Below are positions 32,151-43,480 of a stretch of DNA of 64,000 nt, piece by piece. The DNA is from Methanomethylovorans sp041447285. Its GTDB lineage: Archaea; Halobacteriota; Methanosarcinia; Methanosarcinales; Methanosarcinaceae. The notes below the pieces were generated by a model. The model ran no database searches, was not told the origin of the DNA, and worked only from the letters and a program-made list of their open reading frames with translations. The stretch is taken from positions 1 through 64,000 of the forward strand of contig NZ_JBGMEB010000026.1 of the NCBI RefSeq assembly GCF_041447285.1. The letters are read 5' to 3'. Every line of letters starts with the position of its first letter. The first letter of the stretch is position 1. Both the position numbers and the translations under genes were made by a program.

Positions 32151-34381
32151 ACACTGTTATTTGGGCTAAACCTGATCAATCCTATGAAGAACACATTACT
32201 GCTTCTTATAGAGCATGGAAACAGACTATTGAAGCAAAAAGAAATCAGATAAGAAAATTCAGTCAAGAATTCGGATTTGATGAAAGACGTTTTTTAATGA
32301 GTTCTCTTTTAAGTGTAGTTTTACATGATATTGGAAAATGTACAGATATCTTTCAGAAAATGATGGTTGCAAAGCAAAAAGGAGAGCACTTTGACTATCA
32401 TGAAAATTACAGACATGAACTTGTATCTTTCATGTATGCAGCTTATGGAAGTGCTGTTTTAATGCAACAAGAAGGTCCATTGGTTGGAAAGCTTCCACTT
32501 GAAGCTCTTGCTGTTTTAGGTCACCATAAAGCAATCAATCCAAGCATGTCATTTTTCGAAAAAGAAAGAACAAATGAAATACCATCTTTGATAGAAGATG
32601 GAATAAAACAGGCGTTGATTCTAGCACAACAAATTTTTGATGAAGAAGGATATACTTTTCCAAATGATCTTTTGAAATTGATCATAAAAGATAATCCATA
32701 TAACAGAGCTTGTAGCTTTTTAAACAATTATGTTGCCAAAATGTATCAAGAAGACAGCAACAATGAAGCAATAAGGCCTACTTACCTACTCTTAAAAGCG
32801 ATATTACATTATTCTGACTGGCATGGTTCTTCAGGTTTAGATGTTAATTATCATTTGCAAACAAAGTCTCTAGAGTTGGTTTCAGAAATTGAAAAGAGAT
32901 GTGAACTGAAAAATATTCATTTTGTCGGTTTGACAGAATTCCAGAAAAACTGTGCCAGCACTTTAGATAATGTGATTGCAATTGCACCTACAGGTAGTGG
33001 GAAAACCGAAGCATCACTATTGTGGGCATTAAATAATCTAGAAAATATGGATGGAGGGAAGTTACTCTATTTATTGCCAACGATGGTTACAGCAAACAGC
33101 ATATTTTTGCGACTTGAAGACTATTTTGGGAAGGGAAATGTGGGACTAACACATTCTACAGCTTCTTTCATGTTCCAGGATGAAGAAGAGAATCAAGAAG
33201 AAAGAAGAAATGTGCTCTTCGATAAATCTTTCATTAAACCTGCAACTGTAGCCACAATTGATCAATTGCTTGTAACCGGATTCAATCATGGAAAATGGAC
33301 ACTTATTGAAGCAAACGCCGCCAATGCTGTAATAGTAATTGATGAAATCCATTCTTATGATTCATGGACATTGGGACTCATCATAAAATCTATTGAACAT
33401 TTTTCTAAGTTAGGAGCTAGGTTCATGTTGATGAGTGCAACCATGCCTAGTTATCTAATAGAAATTTTGTCGAAGGCATTTGCATCTGTAAAAATAATAA
33501 AAGACGATTTGTTGCTTAATTCATGCAGAAATAGATATACCACATTTGACAAATACATTGATGATGCAATTGCAGACATCGAAAAATCAGTGATTGATGG
33601 GAAAAAAACACTTGTTGTGGTTAATAACGTTGCAAAATGCCAAGAGTTGTATGAGAAACTAAGTTTTCTGAGTCCGGTTTGTTACCATTCCAAGTTTACA
33701 TTAGAAGACAGAATAAAAAAAGAAAGTTTCATCGAAAACACCAACCTCCTAATTGCTACCCAAGTCGTTGAAGTATCGTTAGATATAGATTTTGATGTTA
33801 TGTTCTGTGAATGCGCGCCTCCAGATGCAATTGTTCAAAGGGCTGGAAGAGTAAATAGAAGAAGGAGTAAAGCAGATAGTCAAATATTCATATTTAAAGC
33901 TTCAGACATCTCTAAAAGGATTTATGACCCAGATTCAACTGGGTTATTGACCAGTTCGCTCCAGTCTTTTTCAAGTTCTCCCGAAAATTTAACAGAAGCT
34001 GATCTCATTAGAATAGTAGAACAGGTATATTCCCATATTAAGATAGAAGATTCAAAGAATTTCCTTGATGCAAGTGATCAATATGAACAAACACAAAAAA
34101 GGTTATCTGGAGTTTTTGATAATCCTAATAGGGAAGAAACTAATGAAGTTACAAGAAAAATAGACTACTTGCAAATTCCTGTAATCCCACTTCTTTTCAA
34201 AAATGAAGTATTAAAGCTTCCTCCTTCAAGACGCCGTTTATTTGAAATTAAAATGCCTTACTGGTACGTATTGAAAAACAAACAAGAAATCGGAGGTATT
34301 ACCTTTTGTGAAATGGATTATGATTTCGAAATCGGTGCACAATTTAGAAATAACACTGAAGTTTCGAGTTTGATAATATGA
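32147..34381 (+). CDS. cas3: Cas3 HD nuclease-helicase
   Basis: A 744-residue fused nuclease-helicase that degrades target DNA. The N-terminal HD domain has 'VVLHDIGKCTDIFQKM' (His-Asp pair near residues 61-62), 'NYRHELVSFM' and 'LGHHKA'. The helicase has Walker A 'IAPTGSGKTEASL' near residue 280, DEIH box 'VIVIDEIHSYDSWT', motif III 'LMSATMP', and motif VI 'QRAGRVNRR'. Both metal-binding and ATPase residues look intact. Overlaps cas5 and cas6 by 4 nt each, giving coupled translation. Confidence 0.94.
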   Translation: MNTVIWAKPDQSYEEHITASYRAWKQTIEAKRNQIRKFSQEFGFDERRFLMSSLLSVVLHDIGKCTDIFQKMMVAKQKGEHFDYHENYRHELVSFMYAAYGSAVLMQQEGPLVGKLPLEALAVLGHHKAINPSMSFFEKERTNEIPSLIEDGIKQALILAQQIFDEEGYTFPNDLLKLIIKDNPYNRACSFLNNYVAKMYQEDSNNEAIRPTYLLLKAILHYSDWHGSSGLDVNYHLQTKSLELVSEIEKRCELKNIHFVGLTEFQKNCASTLDNVIAIAPTGSGKTEASLLWALNNLENMDGGKLLYLLPTMVTANSIFLRLEDYFGKGNVGLTHSTASFMFQDEEENQEERRNVLFDKSFIKPATVATIDQLLVTGFNHGKWTLIEANAANAVIVIDEIHSYDSWTLGLIIKSIEHFSKLGARFMLMSATMPSYLIEILSKAFASVKIIKDDLLLNSCRNRYTTFDKYIDDAIADIEKSVIDGKKTLVVVNNVAKCQELYEKLSFLSPVCYHSKFTLEDRIKKESFIENTNLLIATQVVEVSLDIDFDVMFCECAPPDAIVQRAGRVNRRRSKADSQIFIFKASDISKRIYDPDSTGLLTSSLQSFSSSPENLTEADLIRIVEQVYSHIKIEDSKNFLDASDQYEQTQKRLSGVFDNPNREETNEVTRKIDYLQIPVIPLLFKNEVLKLPPSRRRLFEIKMPYWYVLKNKQEIGGITFCEMDYDFEIGAQFRNNTEVSSLII

Positions 34382-35034
34382 ATCTTCTCGTTTTCACCTT
34401 AACCCTCACCTCCACTCGTCCCATTCAGGAATCCGGTGCACAGCTTAGAGGATTCTTTTCCACAAAATTCAATGAATACAACCTTCTGCATCAGCACAAT
34501 GCTGACAAGTTCATTTATCGCTATCCAATGGTCCAGTATAAAAAGATAGACAAAACACCTACTGTAATTGGAATAAATGAAGGTGCTGAGGTTTTAAAGG
34601 AAATATATGATGAATATGATAAGATTACACTCAATGGCAATGAGTATGAGATAGTGGAACGAGGGATAACTTACAAAAAAGAAGATTTTGGAATCTCTGA
34701 GAAATTGATCAAATATGAGTTTGTGACACCGTGGTTTGCACTTAACCAGGACAACTACAGAAAATATCTTTCTTTGGATAAAGAACAACAGGCAGAATTG
34801 CTCAACAGGAATCTTGTAGGTAACATGTTATCCATGTCTAAATCCCTGGATTATCAGGTACCTGAAAGGATAAAGTGCCATACTGAGCTGAAGGAGCGCA
34901 GTTCGAGCCTGAAGGGAAATGAGATCATTGTATTCCGCGGTTCTTTTGTTACAAATTTCCAGATACCTGATTATTTAGGCCTTGGTAAATCCGTATCGAG
35001 AGGTTTTGGGACGGTGAAAAAATGCAGCTTGTGA
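34378..35034 (+). CDS. cas6: Cas6 pre-crRNA endoribonuclease
   Basis: A 218-residue RAMP that cuts the repeats to give an 8-nt 5' handle (expected ATTGAAAC here). N-terminal RRM ('LLVFTLTLTSTRPIQESGAQLRGFF') and the C-terminal G-rich loop 'GKSVSRGFGTVKKC' are the family markers. A His at 'LLHQHNADKFI' is a candidate catalytic residue. Base composition changes abruptly here: cas8-cas3 are about one third G+C, cas6-cas4 clearly higher. Overlaps cas3 (ATGA) and cas1 (13 nt). Confidence 0.88.
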   Translation: MNLLVFTLTLTSTRPIQESGAQLRGFFSTKFNEYNLLHQHNADKFIYRYPMVQYKKIDKTPTVIGINEGAEVLKEIYDEYDKITLNGNEYEIVERGITYKKEDFGISEKLIKYEFVTPWFALNQDNYRKYLSLDKEQQAELLNRNLVGNMLSMSKSLDYQVPERIKCHTELKERSSSLKGNEIIVFRGSFVTNFQIPDYLGLGKSVSRGFGTVKKCSL

Positions 35035-35990
35035 TAAACTCCCATGGTTCTTTCCTTAAAAAGAACCACAACTGCTTTCTGATCAAAAACGAAGATAAAG
35101 TTTTTGAGGTATCCGCAGATAAAGTTGAAAGCATTCTCATCACCACATCAGCAACCATAACCACGGATGCTATCAAATTTGCAGTGGAGAGCAATATCGA
35201 TATAGTTTTTCTGGATCATTTCGGCGACCCTTATGGAAGAGTATGGCATTCCAAGCTTGGAAGCACTACACTTATTCGAAGACGACAGCTCGAGGTCGCC
35301 GAACAGAAGAAAGGATTTGAACTGGCAAGAGGCTGGATAGAAACCAAAATGAACAATCAGATCGATTTCCTTAAAGATCTCAAGAAGAATAGGCCTGAGC
35401 AGCGTGCTGAATTGGATGCATATATTGAAAACATCGAAAGAATGAAAGTTCAACTTCTTGAACTTGATGGTACACTGGAAGAGAAAAGAGGTTCTATTAT
35501 GGGTATAGAAGGCATGGCTTCCAGATACTATTTTGAAGCACTGAGTTTTATCATGCCTGAAAAGTGGAAATTCCAAAGCAGAAGCCGCAATCCTGCCGTA
35601 GATGGATTCAATTGCCTTCTGAATTACGGCTATGGTGTGCTATATTCCATGGTGGAAAAGGCTTGCATCATCTCCGGACTTGACCCTTACGTGGGTTTCA
35701 TGCACACTGATAATTATAACAAGAAGTCACTTGTTTTTGACCTCATAGAGATGTATCGCATCCATGCAGACAGGACTGTAGTTAACCTGTTCTCCAAACG
35801 GCAGGTTAAGGAGGAGTATTTTGACAGCATACCCAATGGTTTGAGCCTGAATAAAGATGGTAAAGCCCTCTTAATCCAGTCACTGAATGAAACTCTGGAC
35901 CAGAGTATGGATTACAATGGAAGGAATGTAAAGATCCGGAACATATTGGAACACGACTGTCACAAAATCGCTAACAGCTTGATAAAATGA
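35022..35990 (+). CDS. cas1: Cas1 spacer-acquisition integrase
   Basis: A 322-residue integrase acting with Cas2. N-terminal beta domain ('LVINSHGSFLKKNHNCFLIKNEDKVFEVSADKVESILIT') and a helical catalytic domain with the metal-binding residues in 'IMGIEGMASRYYFE' (Glu), 'GFMHTDNYNKKSLVFDLIEMYR' (His and Asp/Glu). All appear present. Start overlaps cas6. Adjacent cas2 and cas4 complete the adaptation module. Confidence 0.96.
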   Translation: MQLVINSHGSFLKKNHNCFLIKNEDKVFEVSADKVESILITTSATITTDAIKFAVESNIDIVFLDHFGDPYGRVWHSKLGSTTLIRRRQLEVAEQKKGFELARGWIETKMNNQIDFLKDLKKNRPEQRAELDAYIENIERMKVQLLELDGTLEEKRGSIMGIEGMASRYYFEALSFIMPEKWKFQSRSRNPAVDGFNCLLNYGYGVLYSMVEKACIISGLDPYVGFMHTDNYNKKSLVFDLIEMYRIHADRTVVNLFSKRQVKEEYFDSIPNGLSLNKDGKALLIQSLNETLDQSMDYNGRNVKIRNILEHDCHKIANSLIK

Positions 35991-36000
35991 GGTTTGATTT

Positions 36001-36291
36001 ATGCTAGTGTGGGTAATATACGATATAGCAGAGAACTCGACGCGAAAAAAGGTAAGTGACAGGTGTAAGGATTACGGCCTTTACAGGGTGCAGAAAAGCG
36101 TATTCCTCGGTGACCTCAATACAAACCAGAGAGACTCCCTTGCTATCGAATGTGAGGAAATAATCGACATAGAGATTGATTCTGTCTACATTTTTCCTAT
36201 GGATGATGAGTCTTTTAAAAAAGTCAAGTTGATAGGTCAAGCATTTGATAAAGACCTTGTAAGTGATGAAGTATTGACAACTTTCTTCTGA
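36001..36291 (+). CDS. cas2: Cas2 spacer-acquisition subunit
   Basis: A 96-residue ferredoxin-fold protein: 'MLVWVIYDIAENSTRKKVSDRCKDYGLYRVQKSVFLGDL' shows the conserved Asp8 in the first strand and the R-V-Q-x-S-V-F motif. Usual length. GGTTTGATTT precedes the ATG. Located 10 bp after cas1. Confidence 0.95.
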   Translation: MLVWVIYDIAENSTRKKVSDRCKDYGLYRVQKSVFLGDLNTNQRDSLAIECEEIIDIEIDSVYIFPMDDESFKKVKLIGQAFDKDLVSDEVLTTFF

Positions 36292-36299
36292 GGCAGCAT

Positions 36300-36902
36300 A
36301 TGGAAGAGACGATAGCTGAGAGCTCTACAATAATAACGATATCGGATGTCCTTGAGTACCAGTTCTGCCCTAGATTCATTTACTTCATGCACTGCTTGGA
36401 TATACCGCAGCATGAAGAAAAAAGATTCAAAGTTATTAAAGGCCGAGAAGTGCATGAGGAACGAAAACTTACAAATAAGGAATATGTAAGGAAAAAACTG
36501 CATTGCGTTCAGAAGGATTCTGAAGTATACCTTGTGTCGAAAACACATCATATCAAAGGCATAGTTGACGAAGTGCTTTTTTTGGAAGATGGCACAGCAG
36601 CACCTTTAGAATACAAGTTTGCGGAGTACAAGGAAAAACTCTTTTCTACTTACAAGTACCAAATAGTCTTGCAGGGGTTATTAATAAAGGAGAACTACGG
36701 TAAAGAAGTGAACAGAGGATATGTTTGTTATACTCGTAGCAATAGCCTGGTGAAAGAATTGGAAATCACCCATTCTGACTACAGTAAAGCAATTGAGATC
36801 GTTGAAGATATCCTGGAAATCATAGAGAAAGGCAAATACCCGAAAGCAACAAGATCCGGAAACAAGTGCATAGATTGTTGCTACAGGAATATCTGCGTAT
36901 AG
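36300..36902 (+). CDS. cas4: Cas4 exonuclease
   Basis: A 200-residue RecB-like nuclease with a 4Fe-4S cluster. The N-terminal 'VLEYQFCPRFIYFMHC' and C-terminal 'CIDCCYRNIC' supply the cluster cysteines, and 'HIKGIVDEVLF..APLEYKF' gives the D-(E/D)xK nuclease motif. Cas4 selects and trims PAM-bearing prespacers for Cas1-Cas2. It is the last cas gene and lies next to the leader, so the adaptation module abuts the array. Confidence 0.93.
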   Translation: MEETIAESSTIITISDVLEYQFCPRFIYFMHCLDIPQHEEKRFKVIKGREVHEERKLTNKEYVRKKLHCVQKDSEVYLVSKTHHIKGIVDEVLFLEDGTAAPLEYKFAEYKEKLFSTYKYQIVLQGLLIKENYGKEVNRGYVCYTRSNSLVKELEITHSDYSKAIEIVEDILEIIEKGKYPKATRSGNKCIDCCYRNICV

Positions 36903-37015
36903 CCACTATTTTCTTATATTTTTAAACCATTTGATAATTATGCAGCAAGAATCTAAGTGCTGCAAAAGGAGACTTTATAGCCAGTTTTGAGCCAAAAATC
37001 GGAAAAAATTGCGCT
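36903..37015 (+). promoter_or_regulatory. CRISPR leader
   Basis: The 113-bp AT-rich stretch between cas4 and the first repeat. It contains a TATA-like ttatatttttaaacc near 36915-36929, which could start pre-crRNA transcription. It also has a perfect 7-bp inverted repeat TGCAGCA (36941-36947) / TGCTGCA (36958-36964). Array and cas operon have the same orientation, so the leader is 5' of the array. Confidence 0.6.
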
Positions 37016-40000
37016 ATTCGAAATCAAGATCCACTAAAACAAGGATTGAAACACAGAAATAGGACTCCACGAGGTGCTTACGAGTGAGTATTCGAAATCA
37101 AGATCCACTAAAACAAGGATTGAAACTAGGGGTAGATTTCGCATTCGTCCTGAAACGTGTGAAAGTTATTCGAAATCAAGATCCACTAAAACAAGGATTG
37201 AAACTGGCACGTTATGTTATTACTTTTTCAAAATATAAACATTCGAAATCAAGATCCACTAAAACAAGGATTGAAACTATATACGCCGATACCTCCTTTG
37301 TACTCACACCATCACAGATTCGAAATCAAGATCCACTAAAACAAGGATTGAAACTGGTACACCCCTTTTAAGATCGTGTTTTCTCATATAATATTCGAAA
37401 TCAAGATCCACTAAAACAAGGATTGAAACGTTCCTATCATTACAGATACCTTAGTACCAGCACTAGAATTCGAAATCAAGATCCACTAAAACAAGGATTG
37501 AAACTTGGCTGTGGCAGTAGCCTTCTTAGCCCTTATCTCATTCGAAATCAAGATCCACTAAAACAAGGATTGAAACCCGGCAAGCTCGGTCTAGCTGCAT
37601 TCTTCACGGGAATTCGAAATCAAGATCCACTAAAACAAGGATTGAAACTTCACCTTGTAACCATCTGTTGAAATTCTCTTCTAATATTCGAAATCAAGAT
37701 CCACTAAAACAAGGATTGAAACGTAGCATCGCTCATGCGAATCCCAACTCCTCGGATATTCGAAATCAAGATCCACTAAAACAAGGATTGAAACTTTCCT
37801 GATCTCAATTTCTTCCATATTTCCACTGTCCAATTCGAAATCAAGATCCACTAAAACAAGGATTGAAACAATATCCACTTCCAAACTTTCGCTATATGAT
37901 ATAATTCGAAATCAAGATCCACTAAAACAAGGATTGAAACTCTATAAACTGTTTGGTTCTTCCGTTCACATCATCATTCGAAATCAAGATCCACTAAAAC
38001 AAGGATTGAAACAGAGCACTCACTGGAACATTGTCATCTGACAACATCTATTCGAAATCAAGATCCACTAAAACAAGGATTGAAACAATACTTGGATAAA
38101 GGAGCCATAATCATGAAAACTCGATTCGAAATCAAGATCCACTAAAACAAGGATTGAAACCCAATATGCTATAGACTGCTCACTGCCATATGAAAAATTC
38201 GAAATCAAGATCCACTAAAACAAGGATTGAAACCGGATATAGGACAATTGCAACGCCTCTACCCCTCAGTATTCGAAATCAAGATCCACTAAAACAAGGA
38301 TTGAAACCATTCGCCAACTCCACATGACGGGCAAGGTTGAGCATTCGAAATCAAGATCCACTAAAACAAGGATTGAAACCAGAGAGAACCGAGGAGAGAT
38401 TTGATGCAAGTTAAGCATTCGAAATCAAGATCCACTAAAACAAGGATTGAAACCCATTTATGGTAACCTCTCTTCCAATGCAGGCGTTAATTCGAAATCA
38501 AGATCCACTAAAACAAGGATTGAAACTCAATGGGATTGAAGGACATATAGATAACAGCATCTATTCGAAATCAAGATCCACTAAAACAAGGATTGAAACC
38601 CTCTGGGTAGAAAGTGCCCTGCTCATCGTGGTAGCATTCGAAATCAAGATCCACTAAAACAAGGATTGAAACCAATTGGTGCGGCTCTATCCTCCGCCTT
38701 TTCAACATACGATTCGAAATCAAGATCCACTAAAACAAGGATTGAAACAGCTTCGCCTCGTTGCCGATCTCATCACCGTGCAACCATTCGAAATCAAGAT
38801 CCACTAAAACAAGGATTGAAACCAACTGTACCTACGGTTGCATTATCTGGAATTTCATAGCCGTATTCGAAATCAAGATCCACTAAAACAAGGATTGAAA
38901 CCATAATGGATATACCTTGACTAAAGGCAGTGTCCTATTCGAAATCAAGATCCACTAAAACAAGGATTGAAACATATCTTGCAATACTCGGCACATAGTA
39001 CATGATTTTATTCGAAATCAAGATCCACTAAAACAAGGATTGAAACACCTTCACTTAATCACCTCACGCGATAGCCAGCCTGAGATTCGAAATCAAGATC
39101 CACTAAAACAAGGATTGAAACGTCAGTGTAGCCTCATCTGTGGTCTTGTGGACCAACTATTCGAAATCAAGATCCACTAAAACAAGGATTGAAACAAACT
39201 ATTCTGTACAGAATGTAAGACAGCCATATATAATTCGAAATCAAGATCCACTAAAACAAGGATTGAAACTTTGTATAATAATAAACCATAAACTAATACC
39301 TAAGATTCGAAATCAAGATCCACTAAAACAAGGATTGAAACCTACAAGTCTGACTTGTATAAGCAGGATTGATATAGATTCGAAATCAAGATCCACTAAA
39401 ACAAGGATTGAAACAGTTCCAAGAATCCGGTACAAAACTCAGATGGTGGAATTCGAAATCAAGATCCACTAAAACAAGGATTGAAACCAATGTAACTGAA
39501 GAGGTACAATGGTCAATATTAGATTCGAAATCAAGATCCACTAAAACAAGGATTGAAACTATATGATCGAACGATTATCTTTTCTGCGTTCTCAGATTCG
39601 AAATCAAGATCCACTAAAACAAGGATTGAAACAGGGGTGGATCTCCAGAGTTGAGGACAAATTTGATATTCGAAATCAAGATCCACTAAAACAAGGATTG
39701 AAACAGCAAAACTATCACCCACAGTCAGTGGCTATAGAATTCGAAATCAAGATCCACTAAAACAAGGATTGAAACATTAAATCACTTGCAGAGGCTTTGA
39801 AACATGCTAGCGTATTCGAAATCAAGATCCACTAAAACAAGGATTGAAACTCCCATCCCATCTTTACACCTCCATCAAAAATTCAATTATTCGAAATCAA
39901 GATCCACTAAAACAAGGATTGAAACGCAGTAATCCATAATTGCTGTATGTGCCATTTACAATTCGAAATCAAGATCCACTAAAACAAGGATTGAAACGCT

Positions 40001-43000
40001 GATTCTTTGGCAGCTGGAGTAGCTTTTGCATCCAATTCGAAATCAAGATCCACTAAAACAAGGATTGAAACGATTCCCAGTGTCTGCTTTGATCTGGACA
40101 ACGAGCATTCGAAATCAAGATCCACTAAAACAAGGATTGAAACTCTCATGGGGAAGAAATATCATGAAGAAAAAAACAGTATTCGAAATCAAGATCCACT
40201 AAAACAAGGATTGAAACGCAGTAATCCATAATTGCTGTATGTGCCATTTACAATTCGAAATCAAGATCCACTAAAACAAGGATTGAAACTGTGAAGGTAG
40301 ATGACTTTGTTTGCGGATCCTTCACGATTCGAAATCAAGATCCACTAAAACAAGGATTGAAACTTGACTACAGCCTGCGCTACAGCTTTTGCAATATGTA
40401 TTCGAAATCAAGATCCACTAAAACAAGGATTGAAACTACAGACAGTTGTTTCTGTTTCACCATCGTTCATTATTCGAAATCAAGATCCACTAAAACAAGG
40501 ATTGAAACTGATATCATATGCGTCATATGAAGAGTATCAAAAAAATTCGAAATCAAGATCCACTAAAACAAGGATTGAAACATCTAACCTTGGATCCAGT
40601 GCTCTTACATCTGAAAGTATTCGAAATCAAGATCCACTAAAACAAGGATTGAAACTGGCCTGCTGTACTACATTTGCTGCTGCACTATACAATTCGAAAT
40701 CAAGATCCACTAAAACAAGGATTGAAACTCCAGAACCGGAGCGGGGTTCAAATTGAATTCAAGCAATTCGAAATCAAGATCCACTAAAACAAGGATTGAA
40801 ACTTGTGTATGTGCAACCCTTTCTTCCCTAACTTCAAATTCGAAATCAAGATCCACTAAAACAAGGATTGAAACTGTAAAGTTCTCTACAGATGGAACCG
40901 TTCATAAGTATTCGAAATCAAGATCCACTAAAACAAGGATTGAAACCATAACTGCGAATAAATGGTTGTGGTGCGAACAAATGATTCGAAATCAAGATCC
41001 ACTAAAACAAGGATTGAAACATCAAAAGATGTACATGGTCTTTGTCTGTTTCCATCTATTCGAAATCAAGATCCACTAAAACAAGGATTGAAACTCCAGT
41101 TCCTGAACTCCGGATCAATCGACAATTCCATTCATTCGAAATCAAGATCCACTAAAACAAGGATTGAAACGATGAGCAAGTCTAAGGTTGTCTTTGTCGA
41201 TAATCTATTCGAAATCAAGATCCACTAAAACAAGGATTGAAACCTTTGTCCCCGACTAGGTGTTTTCTCTCCTTTGCAATTCGAAATCAAGATCCACTAA
41301 AACAAGGATTGAAACCCTGTTTTGGTCCTCTCGGTCAGATGAGGACCGCAAATTCGAAATCAAGATCCACTAAAACAAGGATTGAAACAGTATGGCCCTT
41401 ACAACAAGCCCAGATACACTATAATTCGAAATCAAGATCCACTAAAACAAGGATTGAAACTACCTCAGATTGACTAACTCTCCCTGTATTTTGTATTCGA
41501 AATCAAGATCCACTAAAACAAGGATTGAAACAGATTGTCTGTAGCTCCATTGCTAGATTTGACCCGAATTCGAAATCAAGATCCACTAAAACAAGGATTG
41601 AAACTGGCAACCTGGTCAAGCTCCCATTTGCTCTGCACAGAATTCGAAATCAAGATCCACTAAAACAAGGATTGAAACAAGGAAGGATAGGAGTAGTACT
41701 CAGAGCAGTATAGATTCGAAATCAAGATCCACTAAAACAAGGATTGAAACCTTGCCATTTGATAAGCATCAAAGCTCAGTTGGGCATTCGAAATCAAGAT
41801 CCACTAAAACAAGGATTGAAACCACCGTTGACGCAACAGCAGGCGCTGCAACCGTTCAGGATTCGAAATCAAGATCCACTAAAACAAGGATTGAAACCCT
41901 ACTGCACCGATCCCGGCTAGGACCATTAGAATAAGATTCGAAATCAAGATCCACTAAAACAAGGATTGAAACTCAATTGTCATGATTACTCCTTCCTCAA
42001 AACATAAACAATTCGAAATCAAGATCCACTAAAACAAGGATTGAAACTATGGCATCAGTTGTGCAAAGAAAAGACCGTGTGAAATTCGAAATCAAGATCC
42101 ACTAAAACAAGGATTGAAACTTCGTTTGCCTCGACTGATCAGATAGTCTGCAGTCCTATTCGAAATCAAGATCCACTAAAACAAGGATTGAAACGGCTGT
42201 ACATTTTGCTTACAGTTAGGACAGTATTTATTCGAAATCAAGATCCACTAAAACAAGGATTGAAACATTCACAGTTGCACAAGGACTGGATGCGGTTGGT
42301 TTATTCGAAATCAAGATCCACTAAAACAAGGATTGAAACCCTCTTTATTCTTACCTATGGGAATGCCTGCAGCATATGATTCGAAATCAAGATCCACTAA
42401 AACAAGGATTGAAACAGATACTGATCTATTGACACATTGACTCTGTCCTTCAATTCGAAATCAAGATCCACTAAAACAAGGATTGAAACACATAGTATAA
42501 GTGCTCACGATCCGGGCAGTACAATTCGAAATCAAGATCCACTAAAACAAGGATTGAAACTTCAATGTGCTTACATCAGACGCCTTATTGTTGATTATTC
42601 GAAATCAAGATCCACTAAAACAAGGATTGAAACTATATATGGGTAAAATATTGAAGGGAATTATAATCCTATTCGAAATCAAGATCCACTAAAACAAGGA
42701 TTGAAACGTCCAATGTCCAAGGCGGCGCGAAGCACTTCACTCATTCGAAATCAAGATCCACTAAAACAAGGATTGAAACTACTTTGTGATAGTTAGCAGA
42801 TGGAGGGATGTAGAATTCGAAATCAAGATCCACTAAAACAAGGATTGAAACGTAACCATAAAGAAGGTGAAGAAGTAATGCCCGGAGAATTCGAAATCAA
42901 GATCCACTAAAACAAGGATTGAAACCTCAGTATCTTCCCATAAATAATACGTAATTGTGTCTATTCGAAATCAAGATCCACTAAAACAAGGATTGAAACC

Positions 43001-43147
43001 GCACAGCATCGAAGGCAGTGGTTACCACGGTTCTGAATTCGAAATCAAGATCCACTAAAACAAGGATTGAAATGCAGTAAGCTGATACTGGCCAAGATAG
43101 GTTCTTTTGCATTCGAGAGCAAGATCCATCATAACAAGGATTGAAAC
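37016..43147 (+). CRISPR. long type I-B CRISPR array, about 84 repeats
   Basis: A 37-bp repeat (begins ATTCGAAATCAAGATCC, ends AAGGATTGAAAC) recurs from 37016 every 71-79 bp; my hand count is 84 units and 83 spacers of 34-42 bp. The terminal ATTGAAAC is the usual 8-nt 5' handle of I-B crRNAs. Inside the repeat GATCC/GGATT can form a small stem. I saw no variants among the first 82 repeats. Unit 83 (43037-43073) ends in T instead of C, and unit 84 (43111-43147) has five changes. One spacer occurs twice (39926-39960 and 40218-40252). Open reading frames across the array are repeat artefacts. Confidence 0.98.
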
Positions 43148-43182
43148 TGTGGCTCTGCTACCCAAATATAGTCAAATTTCAA

Positions 43183-43219
43183 TATTTATAGAATTATCCA
43201 GTAAAACAAGGATAGAATA
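43183..43219 (+). repeat. decayed CRISPR repeat relic
   Basis: Positions 43195-43218 still read tatccagtaaaacaaggata..., matching the second half of the repeat. The unit starts 72 bp after unit 84, i.e. on the array period, while its first 12 bases are randomised. It is the distal end of the array continuing to erode. Confidence 0.7.
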
Positions 43220-43480
43220 ATTTCATTAATCTGTCAGTTTATTCTCTGAAAGTAAATCTACATGCTCCAAAATTTCGCTTGTTCCTTTTCCGATAATTAA
43301 AGAATACTTAAATATAAGCAAAAACATGCAACTATTAAATTTGGACCAGTTGAATGAACATAAAGCAAGCTGATTCTTACAAGTGTCCGGTAATCACATA
43401 AAGAGATAGAAAGGTCTGGCGCGGAAATGAAATGCGCTGTAATTGAGATATGATTTTATGATCGTTTTGAGGTTTTCGCA
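43220..43480. other. array-distal spacer without genes
   Basis: AT-rich sequence with one TATA-like element (cttaaatataag, about 43306-43317). The element may serve the gene at 43481, with a long leader of about 145 nt. No repeat, hairpin or coding signal is otherwise evident. Confidence 0.4.

Noticed and set aside
37084..42646. Many 60-130-residue reading frames with repeated 'IRNQDPLKQGLK' or 'SKSRSTKTRIET' peptides
   Set aside because: They are translations of the CRISPR repeat in different frames, with no start signals; not genes.
43240..43280. Sixth-degree CRISPR repeat relic beyond 43219
   Set aside because: Similarity to the repeat is too weak at the expected position to separate from chance.
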